From positions 992,001 through 1,056,000 of the forward strand of contig ATWD01000001.1 of the NCBI GenBank assembly GCA_000421065.1: a stretch of 64,000 nt of DNA. Direction: 5' to 3'. The position numbers and the translations under genes are program-made. Every line of letters starts with the position of its first letter. The first letter of the stretch is position 1. This document shows positions 53,781 to 64,000 of this stretch, piece by piece. This stretch comes from Acidobacteriaceae bacterium TAA 166. GTDB taxonomy: Bacteria > Acidobacteriota > Terriglobia > Terriglobales > Acidobacteriaceae. Below the pieces are notes generated by a model. It made no database searches, was not told the origin of the DNA, and saw only the letters and a list, made by a program, of their open reading frames with translations.

Positions 53781-56700
53781 ATGACGGAACTGGGCGGGAG
53801 GTTGAAAGACTTTTTGAACGAGGTCTCTGTGGAAAGAGCGTTGCGAGCGATGGTGTTGTGCGGGCTTCTGCTGGGGGAGATTGCGCCGGGTGCGTCTCAA
53901 GGCTGGGCCCAGGGCACAGCCCAGAGTGCGGTCCCGAGCGCGGCCCAAACCGCGTCCCAGACTGTCTCTCAACCACCTTCTGCACCGGAGGCTGCAGCCG
54001 TATCTCAATCGCAACCTGCGGCACCGGCAGTGGGGACGATCAAGGGATCGGTGAAGGCGGGCGCGGCTCCTCTGCCGGGGGTCTCGATCACCGCGACCAA
54101 CACGCTTACCGGAAAGAAGTACGCCACCACTACGGATGTGACGGGAGCCTTCGCGATGGCGATCCCGCGCAATGGACGATACGTGGTCAAGGCGGAGCTT
54201 GCGGCCTTCGCGGCGGTGACGAAAGAGGTTTTGATCAACGCGACGGGAGAGAACGGAGGGCAGCCGAACCAGGCTGCCGACTTCACATTGCAGCTGGCCT
54301 CGCGCGTGGAACAACAGGAGCAACGACAGGAACAGCAGCAGCAACGGGCGCAGTCGGCGACGAGCAGTGCGCTGGCGGGCGCGATCGGGCGCGGGATGCA
54401 GTCGTTGAGCGTGACGGGAGGAGGCGCGGACCTGGCCGATGCGAGCGCGGGAGCGGGCAACGCCGGAGCGCAGATGCCGTCGATGGCCGGACTGGGCGGG
54501 GAGACGGCATCCTCGGATTCGGTCGCGGTCTCCGGACAGATGGGACAGACCAACGGGCTGGCCAACATGAGCGAGGACGAGGTTCGGCAGCGCGTCGAGG
54601 ATGCGATGTCGCGGGCGCGGCAGCAGGGCGGAGCAAACGCCGATGTGGCGAATGCGGTCGCGGGAATGCTCGGCGGCATCATGGGAGGCGGCGGCCCTGG
54701 CGGCGGGCGAGGAGCGTTCGGTGGAGGGCCGGGGGGTGGCGGCGGCTTCGGGGGGCGAGGAGGAGGAGGGCGCGGGCGCGGCGGCTTCAATCCCACGCAG
54801 CCGCATGGAGCGATCTTCTACCAGGGCGGCAACAGCGCGCTCAACGCGACGAACTTCTCACTCACCGGGGCGCCGGTCTTCAAGCCCGCGGCCAGCACAA
54901 ATCAGTTCGGTGTTACCTTCGCCGGGTCACCATTTATCCCGGGGCTGATCAAGCCCAGCAGCAAGCAGTTCGTCTTCTTCAACCTGACGGGCCGGCGCAA
55001 TGTTACTCCGCAGAATTATTACGCCACGGTTCCCACAGCGGAGGAGCGCGGCGGCGACTTCTCGCAGCTCAATACGCCGATCTACGATCCCGCCTCGGGA
55101 GGACAGTTCGCGTGCAACGGCGTGTTGAACGTGATCTGCGGCAATCGCATCTCCCCGCAGGCGAATGCCCTGTTGAAGTACTACCCGGCGCCGAATATTC
55201 CGGTGACGGGGAGCCAGGGGTACAACTACCAGACCATCACGACCGCGGGGCTGAACTCCCTCAGTCTCTCGAGCCGGTATGTCCGGAACTTCGGCCAGAA
55301 CGCGGGCATGGGCATGGGAGGATTCGGCGGACGCAGACAGCAGGCCAACGCTCCGAAGACGCTGCGTCAGAACATCAACTTCGGATTCAGCTACAGTCAC
55401 TCTGCGAGCGACCTGCCTAATGTTTTTCTTCCGCTGGGAGGATCTCGCTCGTCTGACGGCTACAACGTCTCTGCCGGATACACCATCGGCTATGGCCGGC
55501 TGACGAACAACGCGACCGTCACCTGGAATCGGTCGCACGCCAGCCAGGTGAACTTCTTCACCAATGGGACCGACGACCCCGCCGCCGACGCGGGTGTTCA
55601 GATCGGCAATGCGGCGATCGCGTCGAACCGCTTCTATTTCGGCGTGCCCTCGCTGAGCTTCACCGGCCTGACTGGGCTGAATGGGACCACCCCCAGCGAT
55701 GCGATCAACCAGACGATCTCGTTCAGCGACTTTGTGAGCTGGATTCATAAGAAACATAACTTCCGCTTCGGCGGGGATATTCGCCGTGTCCATGCCGACA
55801 GCATCACGGCCCCAAGCAACCTGCAGACGCAGGCCGGTCCTCTGGGCTCCTTCACTTTTAGCGGCATCTCCACGGCGCAGCCAGATTCCAATGGCAACAA
55901 ACCATCGGCCGGCGGATTCGGCTTCGCCGATTTTCTGCTGGGGCTGCCTCAGCAGGCAGCGATCCAGGCTGGCCTGTCGAAGGCTTACCTGCGAGCGAAC
56001 GTGATGGATCTCTATGCGACCGACGACTGGAGGCTGCTGCCGAACCTGACCCTGAACTACGGTCTGCGCTATGAATACTTCGCGCCCTATACCGAAAAAT
56101 ATGGGCATCTGGCGAATCTCGATCACAGCTCTGACTTTCAGACCGTAGCGCCGGTCCAGGCTGGCCAGAGCGGACCCTTCAGCGGTGCGTTTCCCTCCTC
56201 GCTGGTAAATCCGGACCGCACCATGTTCGCTCCGCGCCTGGGTGCGGCCTATCGTCCGAAGGGGAGCTGGTTCAAGGAGACGGTGATTCGCGCAGGGTAC
56301 GGCATCAACTACAACACGTCGCAGCCGGCGACCTTTGCGCAGAGGCTCGCCTTCCAGCCGCCCTTTGCCCTTACGCAGACCAACGTCGCCAATCAGTCAG
56401 GGTGCGGCGATCTTCAGCTGGCCAATGCCTTCAACTGCTCGACGGCCGCGGTGCAGAACAATTACAGCGTAAATTTGAACTACCGGCTGGGCCGTGTGCA
56501 GATCTGGAACATCGATATTCAACGTACGCTCCCGATGGATATCGTCCTCAATGTCGGCTATAACGGCGCCGCGGGCGGCAATCTCGATCTGACCCAGACT
56601 CCGATTCTGGCGGCGAGCTCTAAGACTCAACCCTTCAATTACGAGACGTCCGCTGGCACCTCGCGTTTCAATGCTCTTGCGATCAACGCGCGCAAGCGGA

Positions 56701-57380
56701 TGCAGAAGGGCGTCTCGCTGCAGGCGACCTATCAGTATGGCCACTCCATCGACAACGCGTCTTCGATCGGCGGGTCGACGCCGGTGCCGGTGCAGAACTT
56801 TCAGAACATCAATGCCGAGTATGGCAACAGCTCCTTCGACATTCGCCACAAGGTGACGGGCAACTGGGTCTTCGAGCTTCCCTTCGGACCGAACCGGACC
56901 TTCTTCACCAAGGGCGACGCGTGGTCGAAGGTGATGGATGGATTCTCCCTGTCGGGCGATTTCACCTTCGCCACCGGCAACTACTACACGCCGCATTATG
57001 AGGGAACGGCGGCGCAGGTGGCGACGGGAACCAATCTCTCGCTTCGCCCGGACCGCATCTTCACCGCGCCGATTCATGGGGCAGGGACGAGCCTCGACTG
57101 GTTCAACAAGGCCGCCTTCACCGCACCCGCAAATGGCTTCGGCACGGCCTCGCGCGGATCAATTGAGGGCCCGGGCACGGTGGGGGTCGACGGCTCGCTC
57201 TCGCGCACGATCGGGCTCGGCGATACGCGGTCGTTCGAGATGCGCGTGACCGCGAGCAATGTCTTCAACACAGTGCAGTACTCGACGATCGATACGAGTC
57301 TCACCTCACGCACCTTTGGACAGGTCACCCAGGCGGCGCCGATGCGGCAACTGGCGTTCTATGCTCGGTACAGGTTTTAG
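53781..57380 (+). CDS. TonB-dependent receptor, Oar-like, with carboxypeptidase-regulatory domain
   Basis: A 1199-residue outer-membrane protein. After the signal region (LRAMVLCGLLLGEIAPGASQGWA) comes a regulatory-type beta-sandwich (IKGSVKAGAAPLPGVSITATNTLTGKKYATTTDVTGAFAMAIPRNGRYVVKAE), then a Gln-rich segment (176-192), a glycine/arginine-rich segment (about 294-337), and the long C-terminal part with NPTQPHGAIFYQGGNSALNATNF, DDWRLLPNLTLNYGLRYEYFAPY, NPDRTMFAPRLGAAYRP, RAGYGINYNTS and a terminal FYARYRF, as in Oar/CirA-like barrels of Acidobacteria. Ligand unknown. The start at ATG 53781 has a poor Shine-Dalgarno and may rely on coupling. Confidence 0.9.
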   Translation: MTELGGRLKDFLNEVSVERALRAMVLCGLLLGEIAPGASQGWAQGTAQSAVPSAAQTASQTVSQPPSAPEAAAVSQSQPAAPAVGTIKGSVKAGAAPLPGVSITATNTLTGKKYATTTDVTGAFAMAIPRNGRYVVKAELAAFAAVTKEVLINATGENGGQPNQAADFTLQLASRVEQQEQRQEQQQQRAQSATSSALAGAIGRGMQSLSVTGGGADLADASAGAGNAGAQMPSMAGLGGETASSDSVAVSGQMGQTNGLANMSEDEVRQRVEDAMSRARQQGGANADVANAVAGMLGGIMGGGGPGGGRGAFGGGPGGGGGFGGRGGGGRGRGGFNPTQPHGAIFYQGGNSALNATNFSLTGAPVFKPAASTNQFGVTFAGSPFIPGLIKPSSKQFVFFNLTGRRNVTPQNYYATVPTAEERGGDFSQLNTPIYDPASGGQFACNGVLNVICGNRISPQANALLKYYPAPNIPVTGSQGYNYQTITTAGLNSLSLSSRYVRNFGQNAGMGMGGFGGRRQQANAPKTLRQNINFGFSYSHSASDLPNVFLPLGGSRSSDGYNVSAGYTIGYGRLTNNATVTWNRSHASQVNFFTNGTDDPAADAGVQIGNAAIASNRFYFGVPSLSFTGLTGLNGTTPSDAINQTISFSDFVSWIHKKHNFRFGGDIRRVHADSITAPSNLQTQAGPLGSFTFSGISTAQPDSNGNKPSAGGFGFADFLLGLPQQAAIQAGLSKAYLRANVMDLYATDDWRLLPNLTLNYGLRYEYFAPYTEKYGHLANLDHSSDFQTVAPVQAGQSGPFSGAFPSSLVNPDRTMFAPRLGAAYRPKGSWFKETVIRAGYGINYNTSQPATFAQRLAFQPPFALTQTNVANQSGCGDLQLANAFNCSTAAVQNNYSVNLNYRLGRVQIWNIDIQRTLPMDIVLNVGYNGAAGGNLDLTQTPILAASSKTQPFNYETSAGTSRFNALAINARKRMQKGVSLQATYQYGHSIDNASSIGGSTPVPVQNFQNINAEYGNSSFDIRHKVTGNWVFELPFGPNRTFFTKGDAWSKVMDGFSLSGDFTFATGNYYTPHYEGTAAQVATGTNLSLRPDRIFTAPIHGAGTSLDWFNKAAFTAPANGFGTASRGSIEGPGTVGVDGSLSRTIGLGDTRSFEMRVTASNVFNTVQYSTIDTSLTSRTFGQVTQAAPMRQLAFYARYRF

Positions 57381-57392
57381 GAGAGGCTGGAT

Positions 57393-59537
57393 ATGCGTCG
57401 AATTATCGCAGCGGTACTGGCCCTTTTCATCGCTCCCCTGCCGGGATACTGCCAGCAGGCCGCCTCCGACGGCACCTTTACGTTGAGGGTGCAGAGCGAC
57501 ATCGTGCTGACCAATGTGGTCGTTCGCGATAAGAAGACGGGCGCTGTCGTTAAGGGCCTGAAGGCGAGTGACTTCACGGTGTTCGAGAACGGCAAGCCGC
57601 AGAAGATCGCTAGCTTCGACTATCAGAGTGTGGATGAAGCCGTGGCTCTCAACGAGAAGTCGACCGTCAGCGGCAAGGCCTCGATTGCCGACATGGTCAA
57701 TCGCAACTTCGCCACCGACCCTGCTCAGCTCAAGGATCATCGTCTGATCGTAATGTTCTTCGACCTGAGCAGCATGCAGCCGGAGGACGTCGATCGCGCG
57801 GTCGAATCCGCGCAGGATTATCTCAACAAAAAGATGGAGCCTGCCGACCTGGTCTCGGTGGTCAGCATGGATACGGGGCTGAGCCTCGATCAGGACTTTA
57901 CCGCGGACAAGGCTGCCCTGCTGAAGGCCGTGGGCAAGTACAACGGCACGGAGGGAACAGGCTTCGGCAACGGCAATGAGGGCGGCAACTCCGCGGGCAC
58001 GGCGGATGACACTTCAAGCTTCGTCGCCGATGACTCCGAGTACAACGCCCTCAACACCGACCGCGAGCTGTATGCGATCCAGACGATTGCGAAGACGCTG
58101 GAGCGCGTGGACCAGCGCAAGAGCCTGCTCTATTTTTCAGGCGGCCTTACTCGTCAGGGTATCGAGAACCAAGCCAGCATGCGCGCCGCGACCAACGCCG
58201 CCGTGCGGGCCAACATGGCCATCTACAGCGTCGATTCGCGCGGTCTCGAAGCTCTACCTCCGGTGGGCGACGCCTCCAAGGGGAGCCTGCGCGGCACCTC
58301 GGCCTATAGCGGAGGCGCGATGCAGAGCCAGCTTGATGCAAACTTCGGATCGCAGGAGGTGCTGGCCACGCTCTCGAAGGATACCGGCGGCAAGGCCTTC
58401 TTCGACTCCAACGACTTTGGCCCGGTCTTCCAGCAGATCCAGCACGACACCGAGGCGTACTACATCGTCGGCTTCCGCTCCACCAATACGAACCGCGATG
58501 GGGGCTATCGCCGGCTGAGCATCAAGGTAAATCGCGACGATGTGAAGATCGACTATCGTCCGGGTTATTACGCTCCGGCAGACTTCCAGCACCAGAAGAC
58601 AGAGGACCGCGAGGTGGCGCTGACCGAACAGATGCGGAGCGATCTTCCTGCGACCGATGTTGCGGTCTACCTGCAGGCGCTCTACTTCCGTATGGACGAG
58701 AGCCGGTTCTTCGTTCCGGTCTCTTTGATCGTTCCGGGGTCGCAGGTCCCGTTTCTCAAGAACGGCGATCGCGACAAGGCAAGCATCGATGTTCTTGGGC
58801 AGGTGAAGAACGCGCAGGGCATCATCGTCGGCGATGTTCGCGACACGGTGAAGCTGGCGCTCGACTCCTCGCAGCAGGTAACGCGCAAGAACATTCAGTA
58901 CTCGACGGGATTTACACTTGCGCCGGGGCGCTATCACGTCAAGTTTGTGGTTCGTGAGAATCAGACTGGCCGCATGGGAAGCTTTGAGACCGATCTGCAG
59001 GTTCCCGACCTCAAGAAACTTCCACTTAAGCTCAGCTCTGTAGTGCTTGCCAGTCAGCAGAGTCCAAACGCCAACAAGAAGAGCAACAATCCTCTGGTGC
59101 GCGACGGGGTGGAGTGGATCCCCAACGTGGCGCATGTCTTTCGCCAGAACCAGCACCTCTACTTTCTCTACGAGGTCTACGATCCCACACGGCAGAAGGG
59201 AGACAGCGCTCCCAAGGCTTCGCCGGGATTGAGCCGACGGCCTTCGGGCGCGGTCAAGGTGCTTACCAGCATCGAGTTCCTGAATGGAGGCGTAAAGGTC
59301 TATGAGACTCCGCTGATCTCCGCCGATGCTGTCAACGTTCCTGATCGCGATGCGGTGGCGTTTCAGTTCGATGTTCCGCTCACGCAATTGAAGCCGGGAA
59401 CGTACGTCTGTCAAATCAACGTGATCGACGACGCGGGTGGCACCTTCAGCTTTCCGAGGCTTGCTCTCCGTATCGAGCCGGGCGGCGACGGTGCTCCCGC
59501 CCCTGCCGCCAGCGCGGAGCTCGCAGCGCCGCGATAG
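57393..59537 (+). CDS. VWFA-related acidobacterial-type domain protein
   Basis: A 714-residue exported protein (signal peptide IIAAVLALFIAPLPGYCQ) beginning TFTLRVQSDIVLTNVVVRDKKTGAVVKGLKASDFTVFENGKPQKIASFDYQ, the hallmark of the acidobacterial VWFA-related family, then a von Willebrand A fold (LIVMFFDLSSMQPEDVDRAVESAQDYL as the MIDAS-like strand, KSLLYFSGGLTRQGIENQASMRAATNAAVRANMAIYSVD). The C-terminal third is beta-rich and unfamiliar. AGGAG precedes the ATG, 12 bases after the receptor stop, so it belongs to the same operon. Adhesion or complex scaffolding is a guess. Confidence 0.88.
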   Translation: MRRIIAAVLALFIAPLPGYCQQAASDGTFTLRVQSDIVLTNVVVRDKKTGAVVKGLKASDFTVFENGKPQKIASFDYQSVDEAVALNEKSTVSGKASIADMVNRNFATDPAQLKDHRLIVMFFDLSSMQPEDVDRAVESAQDYLNKKMEPADLVSVVSMDTGLSLDQDFTADKAALLKAVGKYNGTEGTGFGNGNEGGNSAGTADDTSSFVADDSEYNALNTDRELYAIQTIAKTLERVDQRKSLLYFSGGLTRQGIENQASMRAATNAAVRANMAIYSVDSRGLEALPPVGDASKGSLRGTSAYSGGAMQSQLDANFGSQEVLATLSKDTGGKAFFDSNDFGPVFQQIQHDTEAYYIVGFRSTNTNRDGGYRRLSIKVNRDDVKIDYRPGYYAPADFQHQKTEDREVALTEQMRSDLPATDVAVYLQALYFRMDESRFFVPVSLIVPGSQVPFLKNGDRDKASIDVLGQVKNAQGIIVGDVRDTVKLALDSSQQVTRKNIQYSTGFTLAPGRYHVKFVVRENQTGRMGSFETDLQVPDLKKLPLKLSSVVLASQQSPNANKKSNNPLVRDGVEWIPNVAHVFRQNQHLYFLYEVYDPTRQKGDSAPKASPGLSRRPSGAVKVLTSIEFLNGGVKVYETPLISADAVNVPDRDAVAFQFDVPLTQLKPGTYVCQINVIDDAGGTFSFPRLALRIEPGGDGAPAPAASAELAAPR

Positions 59538-59562
59538 CCGTGCTCTCTGTGACGAATCGTTG

Positions 59563-59591
59563 TTGACAGTCGTTGCGATGAGGGGGATGAT
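59563..59591 (+). promoter_or_regulatory. Candidate promoter of the TPR gene
   Basis: TTGACA (59563-59568), a perfect -35 box, then 17 bases and GATGAT (59586-59591), four of six matches to TATAAT. Transcription from it would start just ahead of the hairpin at 59599. Confidence 0.42.
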
Positions 59592-59598
59592 TTGGGCG

Positions 59599-59613
59599 TA
59601 CCTCGTGGAGGTA
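59599..59613 (+). promoter_or_regulatory. Hairpin enclosing the Shine-Dalgarno of the TPR gene
   Basis: TACCTC and GAGGTA pair around a three-base GTG loop; the right arm (59608-59613) is the GGAGG ribosome-binding site of the gene starting at 59618, four bases later. Folding would hide the site. Confidence 0.45.
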
Positions 59614-59617
59614 TGCC

Positions 59618-60517
59618 ATGAACCGGCTGGAACGGTCTCTCCTTCCCTCGCTTCTCTTCCCTATTTTGCTGCTTGCCGCGACAACTGGGTTCACGCAGAA
59701 TGCGTTGAGCCATGAGGAGGCGCGCGCACTCGATCATCAGAACCCTGTGTGGGAATCGGTGCGGTCCCACCTGCCCGATCCGGCTGCCGCCGCCTCGGCG
59801 GAGAAGCTGGAGGAGGCTGCCGATCTTCTGCGAGCGCGACGGTTTATGGAAGATGCGATCGATTACTACAGCTTCGCCCTGGCGCGCGGCGGAGATCAGG
59901 TGCATCTGCTGAACAAGCTCGGCATCACCGAGCTCGAGCTGCGCAGGCTGCCTGTGGCGCGAGCCTACTTTCAGCGTGCGGTGAAGATCGAGAAGAAGTC
60001 GCCCGAGGGATGGAACAATCTGGGCGTCATCGACTACATCACCGGCCGCTACGACGAGGCCGTCGGCAGCTACAAGCACGCGATCAAGCTGGATAAGAAG
60101 TCCGCGACGTATCACTCGAACATGGCGACGGTCTTCTTCGACAAGAAGGACTTCGGCCGGGCTCGCAAGGAGTACGACATCGCGCTCAGGCTCGATCCCG
60201 ACATGATGCATCATCACAGCGCGATGGGCATCGCTACGCGCATGCTCTCCCCGGAAGACCATGCCCGGTTCTGTTTCGAGCTGGCGCGGCTGTATGCGCA
60301 GCACGGCGACGAGGCGGCGATGTTGAGCTATCTGACGAAGGCGAGCGAGTGGGGCTTCGACATTCTGGCCGCCATGGGCAGCGACCCGGTGTTCACACAA
60401 TATCGCAAAGACCCGCGCATTCTGGTGATCGTGAAGAACGGACGTGATCTACGGAGCAACGAGAACATTACCCAGGCCTCGGCTGCACCGCCTCCGCTGC
60501 CTGCAGAGAAGCACTGA
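59618..60517 (+). CDS. Exported TPR protein
   Basis: A 299-residue protein with a signal peptide (LLPSLLFPILLLAATTGFTQN) and about five tetratricopeptide repeats (e.g. RFMEDAIDYYSFALARGGDQVHLLNKLGITELELRRLPVARAYFQRAVKIEKKSPEGWNNLGVIDYITGRYDEAVGSYKHAIKLDKK). The last third is helical with no catalytic motif. It follows the VWFA gene on the same strand but has its own promoter candidate and a Shine-Dalgarno hairpin; it likely works as an interaction scaffold in the periplasm. Confidence 0.85.
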   Translation: MNRLERSLLPSLLFPILLLAATTGFTQNALSHEEARALDHQNPVWESVRSHLPDPAAAASAEKLEEAADLLRARRFMEDAIDYYSFALARGGDQVHLLNKLGITELELRRLPVARAYFQRAVKIEKKSPEGWNNLGVIDYITGRYDEAVGSYKHAIKLDKKSATYHSNMATVFFDKKDFGRARKEYDIALRLDPDMMHHHSAMGIATRMLSPEDHARFCFELARLYAQHGDEAAMLSYLTKASEWGFDILAAMGSDPVFTQYRKDPRILVIVKNGRDLRSNENITQASAAPPPLPAEKH

Positions 60518-60518
60518 A

Positions 60519-60697
60519 TCATGGCTCGCGATATGGACAATGACGGCAGCCGGAGTTACAGCAATAGCCTCGTTTGAGGTGATAGGCCGAAGTGAAGACG
60601 AGGTATGGACCTTCGTAGTAGAAGTCCTCGGGGGCGAGCTCGCGTGAGGCTTCGGTCTCCCCGGACTTGCCGTCGTCTTTGAGGTCGTGATTCGGCA

Positions 60698-60701
<4 letters not shown>
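60519..60701 (-). CDS. DUF5522-like small Cys-rich protein
   Basis: A 60-residue protein ending DFYYEGPYLVFTSAYHLKRGYCCNSGCRHCPYREP, the conserved block of DUF5522, with four cysteines (CC-x3-C-x2-C) suited to bind zinc or a cluster. The ATG overlaps the TGA of the Lhr-type helicase (ATGA), so it is probably translated from the helicase mRNA. Function unknown. Confidence 0.8.

Positions 60702-64000
<3,299 letters not shown>

Overview
The window is a 64 kb piece of a GC-rich bacterial chromosome that most resembles Acidobacteriota, class Terriglobia (Granulicella/Edaphobacter/Terriglobus type). The support is an Oar-like TonB-dependent receptor with a carboxypeptidase-regulatory domain next to a VWFA-domain protein of the type common in Acidobacteria, many exported TPR, beta-propeller and DUF proteins, Kdo/heptose LPS genes, and short intergenic palindromes. 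This assignment is inference; no 16S gene is present.

Layout. 1-12833 (minus strand) is one continuous str-S10-spc translation cluster, rpsL to rpsH, entering from a 560-base leader that holds a candidate promoter. 13.4-18.2 kb (plus) encodes an S9 peptidase and a large beta-propeller lipoprotein, closed by a strong hairpin. 18.5-19.8 kb (minus) encodes NusB and an unusual RibH fused to an N-terminal VOC-like domain. 19.9-23.5 kb (plus) holds a crotonase, a lipoprotein, an MctP-type symporter and a DUF1440-like protein. 23.8-29.4 kb holds a purine-nucleoside-permease-family protein, an exported unknown, queE/queD and a DinG-type helicase, with der at 29.7-31.6 kb.

31.6-35.2 kb looks foreign: AT-rich DNA, a broken small gene, a divergent AraC/MFS pair, then a LysR gene cut off after its HTH domain and joined to what looks like the last residues of TrbI plus a frameshifted DUF2274 remnant. 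I read it as the deletion scar of a proteobacterial integrative conjugative element. 35.2-39.2 kb (mostly minus) holds trmFO with a palindrome-bearing in-frame insertion, a GNAT enzyme and two coupled secreted proteins. 39.2-43.4 kb is an LPS-core operon (waaA, lpxK, a heptosyltransferase, an ICMT-like methyltransferase). 43.5-48.5 kb holds DUF3108, DUF2007, queC, a TPR protein, moeA and moaC. 48.6-52.9 kb (minus) carries egtD and egtB for ergothioneine, an RcnB-like protein and a VIT1-type transporter. 53.0-60.5 kb is a surface operon (DUF5666, TonB receptor, VWFA protein) followed by a TPR protein. 60.5-64.0 kb (minus) is a DUF5522 protein overlapping an Lhr-type helicase that runs off the right edge.

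The main unexplained signal is a dispersed repeat family: three complete ~180-240 bp imperfect palindromes (18.3, 23.5 and 50.6 kb) and three end-only copies (20.7, 41.6 and 48.6 kb), mostly at gene 3' ends. A second hairpin family occurs inside trmFO and downstream of the RcnB-like gene, with a compensatory base change between copies. No tRNA, rRNA, CRISPR array or intact transposase was seen.
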